Shown piece by piece: positions 14,181 through 21,429 of a stretch of DNA of 36,076 nucleotides (positions are counted from its first letter, which is position 1; each line of letters opens with the position of its first letter). The position numbers were made by a program, and so were the translations under genes. The DNA comes from Parcubacteria group bacterium (GTDB lineage: Bacteria > Patescibacteriota > Minisyncoccia > Phycocordibacterales > Zambryskibacteraceae), in contig JAQBRN010000021.1 of the NCBI GenBank assembly GCA_028286465.1, positions 1-36,076 on the forward strand, read 5' to 3'. Under the pieces are notes generated by a model. That model made no database searches. It saw only the letters and a list, made by a program, of their open reading frames with translations, and was not told the origin of the DNA.

Positions 14181-14483
14181 ATGGCTGACACAACCGTACA
14201 GAAAAAAATAGAGAGAAAGAGCGTCCTCCTTTCCCCTCGCTCGACCGAGAAGGCCGCGCTTCTTCAGAATCGGAAGAACATCTACGTTTTTAACGTTTCG
14301 AAGGACGCGACGAAGAAGGCCATCCTTGCCTGCCTCAAGGCCGAGTACAAGGTGGTGCCGGAGAAGATCCGCATGGCCGCAGTTCATGCCAAGCCTACGA
14401 TGTATCGCGGACGCCCGGGTACGAAGAAGTCAGGCAAGAAGGCCTATATCTATCTGAAGAAAGGTGATAGTATCGCCATCTAA
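14181..14483 (+). CDS. rplW: 50S ribosomal protein L23
   Basis: 100 aa, normal length. The core signatures are LSPRSTEKAALLQ near the start, YVFNVSKDATKKAI, and the basic loop VHAKPTMYRGRPGTKK that reaches the tunnel. L23 lies at the tunnel exit and docks trigger factor, SRP and SecY. It follows rplD by five bases, with no ribosome site. Confidence 0.97.
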   Translation: MADTTVQKKIERKSVLLSPRSTEKAALLQNRKNIYVFNVSKDATKKAILACLKAEYKVVPEKIRMAAVHAKPTMYRGRPGTKKSGKKAYIYLKKGDSIAI

Positions 14484-14497
14484 ATTCATCAACTAAC

Positions 14498-15337
14498 ATG
14501 AAGCGCTACAAGCCGACAACCAAGTCCCGCCGAATGACCTCCCACGTGGAGTATCGTAAGTTCGTGACGGCAAGCGAGCCGATCAAGGCTTTGACGAAAG
14601 GTTTCCGTCGTGCGAATGGCAGGAATAACACCGGCCGCATCACCACTCGCCACAAGGGCGGCGGCCACAAGAGGCTCTTTAGAGACATCGATTTCACATA
14701 CAACAAAGTTAATATTCCGTTCACAGTGAAGACCGTCGAGTACGATCCGAACCGTTCGGGCTTCATCGGACTTATCGCTTTCAAGGACGGCGAGAGACGC
14801 TACGCGCTGCTTCCTAAGAACGCGAAGGTAGGGGATTCATACATCACCGCTGAAGACGCTCCAATCGTTGCTGGCAACAAGCTTCCTTTGAAGAACATTA
14901 CCGTGGGTACCTTCGTCTACAATGTCGAATTGAAGCACGGCGGCGGTGCGAAGATCGCCCGCTCCGGAGGCAATTACGTCGAAGTGATCGCCAAGGACGC
15001 CGGCTACGTCGACCTTAAGATGCCGTCATCGGAAGTCCGCAAGGTTCCTGAGAATGCCTGGGCCACTATCGGCGAAGTATCGAACGATGAGAACCGCCTT
15101 ATCAATCTCGGCAAGGCCGGCCGCTCACGCTGGCTCGGCATCCGTCCGACCGTCCGCGGTACGGCTATGAACCCGGTCGACCACCCGTACGGCGGAGGCG
15201 AAGGACGCCAGGGTCGTGGACGCCGCCGTGCCATCTCCATTTACGGCAAGCCGACAGGCAAGGGCCAGAAGTCGCGCAGAGCCAAGAAATATTCCAACAA
15301 GTTCATCGTTCGCAGGAGAAAGGTCGGGAAGAAATAA
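14498..15337 (+). CDS. rplB: 50S ribosomal protein L2
   Basis: 279 aa, normal length. The signatures are intact: GRNNTGRITTRHKGGGHKR, the RNA-binding middle, and the C-terminal GTAMNPVDHPYGGGEGR with the histidine close to the peptidyl-transferase centre. It is the last gene of this half of the S10 operon, with a terminator following at 15350. The expected next gene, rpsS, lies 5.7 kb further on. Confidence 0.98.
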   Translation: MKRYKPTTKSRRMTSHVEYRKFVTASEPIKALTKGFRRANGRNNTGRITTRHKGGGHKRLFRDIDFTYNKVNIPFTVKTVEYDPNRSGFIGLIAFKDGERRYALLPKNAKVGDSYITAEDAPIVAGNKLPLKNITVGTFVYNVELKHGGGAKIARSGGNYVEVIAKDAGYVDLKMPSSEVRKVPENAWATIGEVSNDENRLINLGKAGRSRWLGIRPTVRGTAMNPVDHPYGGGEGRQGRGRRRAISIYGKPTGKGQKSRRAKKYSNKFIVRRRKVGKK

Positions 15338-15349
15338 TACAAAAGCAAA

Positions 15350-15373
15350 AGTCCTCGAAAGAGGATTTTTTGT
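15350..15373 (+). terminator. Intrinsic terminator of the tuf-S10 transcript
   Basis: AGTCCTC (15350-15356), loop GAAA, GAGGATT (15361-15367), then Ts. The tail runs into TTGCTT (15374-15379), a possible -35 box paired with TTAATA (15397-15402). Confidence 0.82.
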
Positions 15374-15430
15374 TTGCTTTTGCATAGAAGAAGCGTTTAA
15401 TAGATACAGACCGCAGCACCGGGAGGAACA

Positions 15431-15634
15431 ATGACAAGCGGCGAAGCGATCACTCTCTATCGTGAGACGCGAAAAGCGCGACGGCCGTCAAGGGAATCTC
15501 TGGAACATGCCCGGCTTATGTCCGAAGCGAAGAGGGAATATGAGCGCATGCTCGCAGAGCCTCCAAAAAGCGTGTGGCCGCTCGGCGCGCGAGCAAGACC
15601 CGCTGCGGTCAAAAAGAATACCCCGTCGAAATGA
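15431..15634 (+). CDS. Small basic helical orphan protein (67 aa)
   Basis: The ATG at 15431 is preceded by GGGAGGAACA. The protein is highly charged and helical (YRETRKARRPSRESLEHARL, SEAKREYERMLAEPP) with a basic tail; an RNA- or ribosome-binding role is conceivable but unsupported. No family is recognised. The TGA stop (15632-15634) lies in the loop of the terminator hairpin. First of two orphan cassettes between rplB and rplJ. Confidence 0.6.
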   Translation: MTSGEAITLYRETRKARRPSRESLEHARLMSEAKREYERMLAEPPKSVWPLGARARPAAVKKNTPSK

Positions 15635-15646
15635 CGGGGCTTTTGT
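15621..15646 (+). terminator. Terminator hairpin enclosing the stop of the 15431 gene
   Basis: CCCCGTC (15621-15627), loop GAAAT, GACGGGG (15633-15639), CTTTTGTTT. The TGA stop is at 15632-15634. The T-tract overlaps TTGACA at 15647-15652. Confidence 0.9.
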
Positions 15647-15678
15647 TTGACAAATGAGGTTCATTCAGATTATATAAT
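15647..15678 (+). promoter_or_regulatory. Promoter of the 15713 cassette
   Basis: TTGACA (15647-15652), then TTATAT (15670-15675) at 17-base spacing, overlapping a perfect TATAAT (15673-15678) at 20 bases. Confidence 0.65.
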
Positions 15679-15712
15679 CTCAGAGCAGTTCCACTCCACC
15701 AAGGAGAGATCG

Positions 15713-16231
15713 ATGCCCCGACAGATTCCCCGAACGATCCGCCGTCGCGTGCGCCGCGGTGCAAAGCGTCTCGATTACGTTCGTCCCGGCTGGGCGAAGC
15801 GCATTGACGTCGATCGGTTGGATATCAGCTACGACAAGGACTGTATCGCCGGCCAGCTCGAAGGAAGCTTCGGAAGCGGATACCACCGTCTGAATCTTCC
15901 TGGCGACAGCATCCAGAACGGGATGCAGTGTGATCGCTCGATGAGAGAGCATGCACTCCTGACCCGAGCCTGGAAGGAGGAGGTCGGCGAGCGTACTCCG
16001 TCTCGCGGCCCACAGAATCGATTCGGACTGCTCCGTCGGTTCGTCAACTCGCTTCCGCTTTTGCGGAGGCGTTTTTTATTTGCAATTTTTATTAAAAACT
16101 GTAAAGTAGTGCCCATAAGGTCGAAGACAGAAGGCGAGCGCAAGCTCTTAATCACCGCCTTCCGAGACTACTCCCGCTCCTATTTTGGATGTCGAGGCCT
16201 TATAGAGGTCTATTCGTTCGTTAATTATTAG
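15713..16231 (+). CDS. Hypothetical basic orphan protein; frame runs through its own terminator
   Basis: The ATG at 15713 follows AAGGAGAGATCG. The first ~119 residues are the likely product: an Arg-rich N-terminus (IPRTIRRRVRRGAKR), then YDKDCIAGQLEGSFGSGYHR, then a helical region. The frame has no stop before the terminator at 16050-16077 and continues to 16231 across the rplJ promoter and leader. The mRNA is therefore predicted to end inside the reading frame, near residue 119-121. No family is recognised. Either this is a natural non-stop message needing ribosome rescue, or a frameshift upstream has removed the true stop. The coordinates given follow the open frame. Confidence 0.45.
   Translation: MPRQIPRTIRRRVRRGAKRLDYVRPGWAKRIDVDRLDISYDKDCIAGQLEGSFGSGYHRLNLPGDSIQNGMQCDRSMREHALLTRAWKEEVGERTPSRGPQNRFGLLRRFVNSLPLLRRRFLFAIFIKNCKVVPIRSKTEGERKLLITAFRDYSRSYFGCRGLIEVYSFVNY
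16050..16077 (+). terminator. Intrinsic terminator inside the open frame of the 15713 gene
   Basis: CGCTTCCGC (16050-16058), loop TTTT, GCGGAGGCG (16063-16071), then six Ts. None of the three frames has a stop within the hairpin. The T-tract leads into TTGCAA (16080-16085), the -35 box for rplJ. Confidence 0.88.
16080..16107 (+). promoter_or_regulatory. Promoter of rplJ-rplL
   Basis: TTGCAA (16080-16085), a 16-base spacer and TAAAGT (16102-16107). The predicted start is near 16114. Confidence 0.6.
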
Positions 16232-16236
16232 AAACA
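16114..16236 (+). promoter_or_regulatory. Probable L10 leader RNA (autoregulatory 5' UTR of rplJ-rplL)
   Basis: The closing helix is ATAAGG-TCGA (16115-16124) with TCGA-GG-CCTTAT (16192-16203). Inside it a hairpin pairs AAGGCG (16131-16136) with CGCCTT (16156-16161), and its tip is GAGC-GCAA-GCTC (16136-16147), a GNRA-type tetraloop. The internal loop is asymmetric. Position, length and shape fit the known L10 leader family, where the L10(L12) complex binds its own mRNA to limit synthesis. The assignment is by structure drawn by eye. Confidence 0.6.
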
Positions 16237-16725
16237 ATGGCTATCAGCAAACAGAAGAAAGGAGAGATTTCCGAGAAACTCTCGAAGGCTCTCAAGGGCG
16301 CGAAGTCCCTGGTCTTCGTGAATTTCCACGGACTGAAGGTCTCCGACACCACAGCACTCAGGCGTTCCCTCAGAGAGGGCGGCGTCGATTATGCGGTGAC
16401 GAAGAAGAGTCTCACCAAGCGCGTTCTCGCCGATGAGAAGTTCGAAGGCAGCCAGCCGGAACTCACGGGCGAGCTCGCCATGGCCTGGTCCGACGATCTG
16501 ATCGCTCCTGCGCGCGGCATCTACGCCTACCAGAAGAAGTTTCCTGAGGCTCTCAAGATCCTCGGCGGCGTCTTCGAAGGAAGGTATCAGACCCGGGCCG
16601 AAATGGAAGCAATCGCTACGATCCCCGAGATTCCGGTCCTCCGCGGCATGTTCGTCAACATCATCAATTCTCCGATACAGCGTTTCGCAATCGCTCTCGG
16701 TGAAATTGCAAAGACAAAGAATTAA
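16237..16725 (+). CDS. rplJ: 50S ribosomal protein L10
   Basis: 162 aa. Family features: SLVFVNFHGLKVSDTTALRR near residues 28-47, the strand region VTKKSLTKRVL, and a C-terminal helix (NIINSPIQRFAIALGEIAKT) that carries L12 dimers. L10 forms the base of the ribosomal stalk that recruits translation GTPases. It is followed by rplL after 27 bases, with a probable autoregulatory leader upstream. The usual rplK-rplA neighbours are absent. Confidence 0.96.
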   Translation: MAISKQKKGEISEKLSKALKGAKSLVFVNFHGLKVSDTTALRRSLREGGVDYAVTKKSLTKRVLADEKFEGSQPELTGELAMAWSDDLIAPARGIYAYQKKFPEALKILGGVFEGRYQTRAEMEAIATIPEIPVLRGMFVNIINSPIQRFAIALGEIAKTKN

Positions 16726-16752
16726 AAATCGTTACTCACACATACAACTAAA

Positions 16753-17139
16753 ATGGAAGAAACAAAAGTGGAAGTTCCTGAGAAGTTCCAAAGACTCGTC
16801 AAGGAGATCGAAGAGATGTCCGTACTCGATTTGAACGAACTTGTGAAGGTCTTCGAGAGTAAGTTCGGCGTTTCCGCAACAGCAGTCGCCGGTCCTGCGG
16901 CCGCAGCCGGTCCTGCAGAGGAGGCTAAGTCGACGGCAGATGTCGAGCTCACTGAAGGCGGTGCGAACAAGATCGCGGTCATCAAGGTCGTGAAGGAGGT
17001 TCTCGCACTCGGCTTGAAGGAAGCGAAGGACTTGGTCGATGCAGCTCCTTCCATGCTCAAGGCTGGTATGAAGAAGGAAGAGGCAGACGAACTTAAGAAG
17101 AGGATTGAAGAGGCGGGCGGAAAGGTAACGCTTAAATAA
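16753..17139 (+). CDS. rplL: 50S ribosomal protein L7/L12
   Basis: 128 aa. The N-terminal dimerisation domain (to about residue 40) is followed by an Ala/Gly/Pro hinge ([15 protein letters not shown]). The C-terminal factor-binding domain has [20 protein letters not shown] and [19 protein letters not shown]12 binds EF-G, EF-Tu, IF-2 and RF3. The protein is acidic overall except in the last helices. It is co-transcribed with rplJ and ends at a strong terminator. Confidence 0.98.
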   Translation: MEETKVEVPEKFQRLVKEIEEMSVLDLNELVKVFESKFGVSATAVAGPAAAAGPAEEAKSTADVELTEGGANKIAVIKVVKEVLALGLKEAKDLVDAAPSMLKAGMKKEEADELKKRIEEAGGKVTLK

Positions 17140-17176
17140 GCCTCGTTCTGTCCAAGGCAAGGCCTTGGAAACAAAA

Positions 17177-17206
17177 ACTCCCCGCTAGCGGGGAGTTTTT
17201 GTTTTA
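17177..17206 (+). terminator. Intrinsic terminator of rplJ-rplL
   Basis: ACTCCCCGCTAGCGGGGAGT (17177-17196) is a perfect palindrome followed by TTTTGTTTT. A second GC palindrome (CCAAGGC/GCCTTGG) lies just upstream. Confidence 0.9.
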
Positions 17207-17230
17207 CTGGCACTCCCGAGCCTATGTGTG

Positions 17231-17242
17231 TACAATACGCCC
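17231..17242 (+). promoter_or_regulatory. -10 box giving a leaderless mRNA for the 17243 gene
   Basis: TACAAT (17231-17236) is followed by exactly six bases before the ATG at 17243. Confidence 0.55.
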
Positions 17243-17932
17243 ATGTCAAAGTCCGTGGCCCACATATTCGGCGGGGAGACGAAGGTCAAGATGATGCGCC
17301 TTTTCATCTTCAACCCCGCTCAGGCCTATGAAATCTCGGACGTGGTGAGCCGCACGAAGGAATCTCCCCGTCAGGTCCGCCGCGAGCTCTCGGCCCTCAT
17401 CAAGTCCGGTCTCGTCCGCCAGCGCGGTGCCGGAAAGTCGAAGGGGAAAGGTGCGAAGAAGAAGCGCGGCGCCGTTGCCCGTGCCCAAGTGAGGAAGACC
17501 CCGCTCTTCACGCTTAACGGCGACTATCCGTACCTCGCGCCGCTTGCCGATTTCCTCATCGATGCCGCGCCGATTTCCGAAAAGGAGATCATGAAGAAAC
17601 TTTCCCGCACCGGCACCTCGGTCAAGCTCATTCTTCTCGCCGGCGTCTTCACCCACGACAGCGAAAGCCGCGTCGACCTTCTCATCGTTGGTGACCATTT
17701 GAAGAAGGGTTCCTTGGTGACCGCTATTTCCCAGATAGAGGCCGAACTCGGCAAGGAGATACGCTATGCGGCCTTCGAAACGGGGGATTTCAGGTACCGC
17801 CTTTCCATGTACGACAAGCTCATCAGAGACATTTTAGACTTCCCGCATCAGAAAATACTCAATAAAATCGGCCTCGCCGAACAGAAGCAGAAAAACTTCC
17901 TATCCACACCCCCTTCGATCGGAGAGAATTAA
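17243..17932 (+). CDS. Winged-helix regulator fused to a degenerate nucleotidyltransferase-like domain
   Basis: 229 aa; the ATG at 17243 was chosen because the -10 box overlaps the earlier GTG start. The N-terminal winged helix (residues ~1-55) is visible in FGGETKVKMMRLFIFNPAQA, then DVVSRTKESPRQVRRELSAL, then SGLVRQRG. A basic linker (GKSKGKGAKKKRGAVARAQ) follows. The C-terminal half resembles a minimal nucleotidyltransferase fold: LILLAGVFTHDSESRVDLLIVGD keeps the DLL strand but lacks the catalytic Gly-Ser, so it is probably not a nucleotide transferase. It may sense a ligand. It stands alone between rplL and the MscS-like gene; the target is unknown. Function by fold only. Confidence 0.65.
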   Translation: MSKSVAHIFGGETKVKMMRLFIFNPAQAYEISDVVSRTKESPRQVRRELSALIKSGLVRQRGAGKSKGKGAKKKRGAVARAQVRKTPLFTLNGDYPYLAPLADFLIDAAPISEKEIMKKLSRTGTSVKLILLAGVFTHDSESRVDLLIVGDHLKKGSLVTAISQIEAELGKEIRYAAFETGDFRYRLSMYDKLIRDILDFPHQKILNKIGLAEQKQKNFLSTPPSIGEN

Positions 17933-17937
17933 GAAGC

Positions 17938-18007
17938 GTATAATAAGGAGTAACCCGGACTCGGGCTTATAAACTAAGTGCCTTCGGCACAGCATAGAGA
18001 GTAATAT
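17938..18007 (+). promoter_or_regulatory. Promoter and structured leader of the 18008 gene
   Basis: A perfect TATAAT at 17938-17943 is followed by a leader with two small hairpins (CCCGGACTCGGG and GTGCCTTCGGCAC). No strong ribosome site precedes the ATG. Confidence 0.5.
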
Positions 18008-18706
18008 ATGATTCTTAATACGTGGGGACAGGTACTGACGCTTTCTTTCCAGAACCTCTGGCTTGGCATCGTCAACTTCGTTCCGAACCTCCTCATCGCG
18101 ATTATCATCCTCGTTCTTGGATGGCTTATCGGCGCGCTCTTCGGCCGCGCGATCTGGCAGGTGTTCCGCTCTCTTAAGGTAGATGAGGCTCTCCGCCGCG
18201 CAGGCTTCGAGTCGTTCCTCAGAAGAGGAGGCATTAACCTTGATTCAGGCGCATTTATCGGCGGTCTCGTGAAGTGGTTCATCATCGTGGTCTTCCTCGT
18301 GGCAGCCTTCGATGTCTTGGGCCTTACGCAGGTGAATCTCTTCCTTCAGGAAGTAGTCATCGCGTACATCCCTCGCGTGATCGTGGCATCCCTCGTGATC
18401 CTCGTGGCAGGCGTTATCGGTGACCTCGTCGAACGCGTCGTCGTGACGGCAGCCCGCACGGCAGACATCCGCTCCGCACACTTCGCAGGTTCAGTCGCAA
18501 AGTGGGCTATCTGGATCTTCGCTATCCTCGTTGCGCTTAGCCAGCTCGGTATCGCAACGGCATTCTCGCAGACACTGTTCACGGGCGTGGTTATCGCCAT
18601 TTCTCTCGGCCTCGGCCTTTCCTTCGGCCTCGGCGGCCAGGACGCAGCAGCTCGTTTCATCGAGAAGCTTCGCGGTGAGATGTCCGATCATCATCACAGC
18701 AACTAG
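18008..18706 (+). CDS. Small-conductance mechanosensitive channel-related membrane protein (conserved TM-helix family)
   Basis: 232 aa with about five membrane helices. The first (LLIAIIILVLGWLIGALFGRAI) and the last (VVIAISLGLGLSFGLGGQDAAARF) carry the glycine-spaced pattern of the conserved TM-helix family related to MscS. The GLGGQDAAARFIEKL segment corresponds to the pore-lining helix end of MscS-type channels. The cytoplasmic MscS vestibule is absent: the protein stops soon after the helix, ending in DHHHSN. A simple osmotic channel or membrane scaffold is likely. Confidence 0.82.
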   Translation: MILNTWGQVLTLSFQNLWLGIVNFVPNLLIAIIILVLGWLIGALFGRAIWQVFRSLKVDEALRRAGFESFLRRGGINLDSGAFIGGLVKWFIIVVFLVAAFDVLGLTQVNLFLQEVVIAYIPRVIVASLVILVAGVIGDLVERVVVTAARTADIRSAHFAGSVAKWAIWIFAILVALSQLGIATAFSQTLFTGVVIAISLGLGLSFGLGGQDAAARFIEKLRGEMSDHHHSN

Positions 18707-18740
18707 GTCGGCGTTACGCTAGATAATACCGAAATAGCGA

Positions 18741-18765
18741 AAAGGGCCCTGAGAGGGCCTTTTTC
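18741..18765 (+). terminator. Intrinsic terminator of the 18008 gene
   Basis: GGCCC (18745-18749), loop TGAGA, GGGCC (18755-18759), then TTTTT, with As on the 5' side. Confidence 0.82.
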
Positions 18766-18780
18766 GTGCCTGGCAGGAGC

Positions 18781-18809
18781 TTGACTTTTAAGTTTGAATA
18801 TGCTATGAT
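18781..18809 (+). promoter_or_regulatory. Consensus promoter of the 18870 cassette
   Basis: TTGACT (18781-18786), a 17-base spacer and TATGAT (18804-18809). Confidence 0.78.
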
Positions 18810-18869
18810 TAATGAGGATAGGAAAACGTCCTACCAGCACCATACACCACCCCATATTGGAGAATTGCC

Positions 18870-19478
18870 ATGCAGAAGACTGCAGAGCAGGCCGAAAGCG
18901 TCCGCAACGCCACGCAGGCGAACAAGGGCTTGGAGCTCGAATACGTCGAGACCATGCTTCTGAAGTTCACGCTTGGAACTCGCGAGGAGGTGCTCCCGGG
19001 CATCCCGGAGATCCGCCGCGACTCGCAGCGCGAGCTCGACAATCAGCATCTGACCGAGCTCGAGCACGAAGAACAGGACATCCGCGTTGCCAATCGCAAG
19101 GCGATGCGCGGACGGGTTCGCCCCGGCCACATCGACACGGGCTTCCCGGTCTACAACCGTGAAGAGGGCGTCAGCGTTCCGACTCTGGCCGAAGGTCTGA
19201 TGCGGAACGGCTACGGCTTCCGCGACGTGCACTTCTTCGAACAGAAGAAGGGCCGTTCGCTCTGGGTCGTCGTCTTCGCGTTCGAGTTCGGCAAGCCGAA
19301 CGCCGAGAACGTCGACGAGCTCACGAAGATGTACGCTCAGTACGCGGCGAACAGTTACACCGCCGACGTCTGGGACAACCCGACGCTGACGTCGACTGTC
19401 AACCTGACTCGTCGTCAGCGCGGCCGTGCCCGCCGCAAGGTCGTCGTCGCGAGTGGCAAGTACGTTCGCATCGTCTAG
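18870..19478 (+). CDS. Hypothetical orphan cassette protein (202 aa)
   Basis: The ATG at 18870 is preceded by TTGGAGAATTGCC. The N-terminal ~65 residues are helical and acidic (EQAESVRNATQANKGLELE, HLTELEHEEQDIR). A mixed domain follows with VPTLAEGLMRNGYGFRDVHF and SLWVVVFAFEFGK, then a basic C-terminus (LTRRQRGRARRKVVVASGKY). No family is recognised. It is monocistronic, with its own consensus promoter and terminator. GC content is high and codon use resembles the core genes, so this cassette is probably well expressed. Confidence 0.7.
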   Translation: MQKTAEQAESVRNATQANKGLELEYVETMLLKFTLGTREEVLPGIPEIRRDSQRELDNQHLTELEHEEQDIRVANRKAMRGRVRPGHIDTGFPVYNREEGVSVPTLAEGLMRNGYGFRDVHFFEQKKGRSLWVVVFAFEFGKPNAENVDELTKMYAQYAANSYTADVWDNPTLTSTVNLTRRQRGRARRKVVVASGKYVRIV

Positions 19479-19503
19479 CAACAATCTCCACGGGGGTGGA
19501 AAG

Positions 19504-19530
19504 CCGGAACTCACAAGGTTCCGGTTTTTC
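19504..19530 (+). terminator. Intrinsic terminator of the 18870 gene
   Basis: CCGGAAC (19504-19510), loop, GTTCCGG (19518-19524), TTTTT. Confidence 0.9.
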
Positions 19531-19550
19531 TATTGATTTAGCAAAATCAT

Positions 19551-19578
19551 GTCGGCGCAATGTCCTTTGGGCGCCGAC
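19551..19578 (-). terminator. Hairpin at the end of truD
   Basis: GTCGGCGC (19551-19558) pairs with GCGCCGAC (19571-19578). The last base of the truD stop is in the stem. The T-tract on the minus strand is weak (ATGATTTT). Confidence 0.55.
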
Positions 19579-20978
19579 TAATTTTTCGGCTGATTTAACT
19601 CTTTAAAGTATTCGAGAACGGATGAGCTGTCTCCTTGTCCGAGTATCTGCTTGGTATCGATAATGTTGTCGCCGGTCCCTTCGGGAGCTCTGCCATTAAG
19701 GAGCGTAATGAAATGCGAGAGAAAGGTGGTAGCGTACTCGCCCTTACCGAGGGTGAAATTGACGATGATGCCCTCCGGAATGACCTCTGTTGCATGGATG
19801 TCGGCGTGATCCTTAGTCTCGATCTCCTTATGCATAAGGCTCACTTTCGGAAAAGGACGAAGGGTATTCAAATTCGGAGGGAAGATGCCCGCACCTTCGA
19901 GATCGTCGGCATAGGGAAGCCAGTCGTTCTTATCGAAGGAAAGGAAGAGGGGAAGGCGCTTAGGCGGTTCCATGCCGGCCATAATGTGGGCGCTTATGGT
20001 GCGGTTATACAAGAGGGAAGCAACGGCGCTTACCCAGAGGACGACTTGCTCCTCTATTTTCTGAAGGGCGCCCGCAAAGTCCCCGGGCCTGTTCACTACA
20101 TGTTCGACGACCTTGATCTCGCTCGGGAAAACGAGCGGGAATTCACGAAGCTTCTCGAGAACAGCCGCCCAGTCGGGAAGGAGGGCGATGATCTCTCTTC
20201 TCTTTTCCAGAAAATAGGGCAATTCCCTGAGACCCGGGTCGGCAATAAGGCCGATGACCGCCTTTTCGTATTCGCCTTTAAGAATCGAAAGTCCCCATTT
20301 GTAATTATTGAGCCTCGGTGTGCCGAAGCGCTGAAGGTAGAAGAAGTTATAGAAACCCTCACGGCGGACCTTTTCGAGAGCCTCCAGGGACTTCTTCATC
20401 CTGCCCGTATCCTCCATATCTCCCGGGATGCGGATAAGAATGGTAAAGCGGTTGCCCTTGAGGCCTCCTTTCTGGACGACGCCCTTGCCCGTGCGGATAT
20501 CTTTAAGGAATAAGTGCGGGGAATTGACTGCCTCGACCCTCTCTTTCGTCATGCCGCGGAAGGATACGGCTTGCGAGGTAAGAGCGTCCTTGTCTTTGAT
20601 GCCGGCGTACTGGATCTTGTCCTTCGTCGTTCCGAGGAGTTTCGCGAGCTCTTCTACCGCTTCGATAGTCGAAAGGCCGCATTTGACGAGGGTCGCGTAG
20701 ACGGTTTCGCCCAGCTCATCGCTCCAGCCCGCCGAGGATTCTCCGATGGTAGTCTGGTAACCGGTGTCTGCGATTTCCTCGACAATGAAGTCGGAGGGGA
20801 CGAGTTTCAGAAACCCTTGAGGCAGGCCGTCCTTGTCGGGTATGTGGATACCGAGGATCTCGAGGGTTTCGTTGTCGTCCGCCCAGGTCCTCTCGGGGAA
20901 GAGCTCGGGGTGAAGGGCTCGTTCCTTGTCGAGCTTGGCTATTTCATCGGCCCGCATGCGCTGTCGGTCTGATTCCAT
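19578..20978 (-). CDS. truD: tRNA pseudouridine synthase D family protein
   Basis: 466 aa from the ATG at 20978. ATGs at 20987 and 21008 are also in frame, but a TATGAT -10 box at 20996-20991 puts the mRNA start near 20984. The TruD motifs are clear: GIKDKDALTSQAVSF with the catalytic Asp (motif I), NFFYLQRFG (motif II) and FTLGKGEYATTFLSHF near the C-terminus (motif III). The family makes pseudouridine 13 in tRNA and related sites. It is longer than E. coli TruD (~349 aa), closer to archaeal/Pus7 forms. It faces away from rpsS and splits the S10 operon. Confidence 0.93.
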   Translation of the reverse strand: MESDRQRMRADEIAKLDKERALHPELFPERTWADDNETLEILGIHIPDKDGLPQGFLKLVPSDFIVEEIADTGYQTTIGESSAGWSDELGETVYATLVKCGLSTIEAVEELAKLLGTTKDKIQYAGIKDKDALTSQAVSFRGMTKERVEAVNSPHLFLKDIRTGKGVVQKGGLKGNRFTILIRIPGDMEDTGRMKKSLEALEKVRREGFYNFFYLQRFGTPRLNNYKWGLSILKGEYEKAVIGLIADPGLRELPYFLEKRREIIALLPDWAAVLEKLREFPLVFPSEIKVVEHVVNRPGDFAGALQKIEEQVVLWVSAVASLLYNRTISAHIMAGMEPPKRLPLFLSFDKNDWLPYADDLEGAGIFPPNLNTLRPFPKVSLMHKEIETKDHADIHATEVIPEGIIVNFTLGKGEYATTFLSHFITLLNGRAPEGTGDNIIDTKQILGQGDSSSVLEYFKELNQPKN

Positions 20979-21001
20979 TAAGCCCATAGTATCATAAGGA
21001 A

Positions 21002-21066
21002 TTGACATTAAAGCCTGATTTCTATACTATATTGCGCACGAGCTCAGAGGAGCTCTTTCATTTCAA
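21002..21066 (+). promoter_or_regulatory. Promoter and short leader of the rpsS-rplE operon
   Basis: TTGACA (21002-21007), a 17-base spacer, TACTAT (21025-21030). The leader contains GAGCTC-AGAG-GAGCTC (21040-21055), a six-pair hairpin followed by a T-rich stretch. It could act as an attenuator or as an mRNA-stability cap. Confidence 0.7.
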
Positions 21067-21411
21067 ATGACCAGATCAGCAGCAAAAGGCCCCTATATCG
21101 ACCCTCGAGTAATGAAGAAGATCGAAGGCAAGAAACCCGGCACGACCGGGGTCATTAAGACGTGGGCTCGCGCCTCGCAGATCGCCCCGGAAATGATCGG
21201 CTTCACCTTCGGCGTTCACAACGGCAAGGATCACATCGAGGTCTTCGTGACTGAGGATATGGTCGGGCACCGCTTGGGCGAGTTCTCCCTCACGAGAAAG
21301 TTCACGAAGCACGGCGGTAAGATGCAGAAAGAGCTCGAAACCAAGAAGAAGGAGGCGGAAGTCTCCGCAGCCAAGGCAGCTAAGTCATCGGCCGACGCTC
21401 CTAAAAAATAA
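21067..21411 (+). CDS. rpsS: 30S ribosomal protein S19
   Basis: 114 aa against the usual ~92. The core motifs are [29 protein letters not shown] and [17 protein letters not shown]. About 25 extra residues at the C-terminus are Lys/Ala/Glu-rich ([20 protein letters not shown]). S19 binds 16S rRNA in the 30S head with S13. It starts the second half of the S10 operon from its own consensus promoter. Confidence 0.97.
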   Translation: MTRSAAKGPYIDPRVMKKIEGKKPGTTGVIKTWARASQIAPEMIGFTFGVHNGKDHIEVFVTEDMVGHRLGEFSLTRKFTKHGGKMQKELETKKKEAEVSAAKAAKSSADAPKK

Positions 21412-21429
21412 TACAGAAGTACTATATTT

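Noticed and set aside
19635-20513. 292-codon open frame on the plus strand opposite truD
   Set aside because: It is antisense to a clear TruD protein, has no ribosome site or family similarity, and its length is explained by the GC-biased codon pattern of the real gene.
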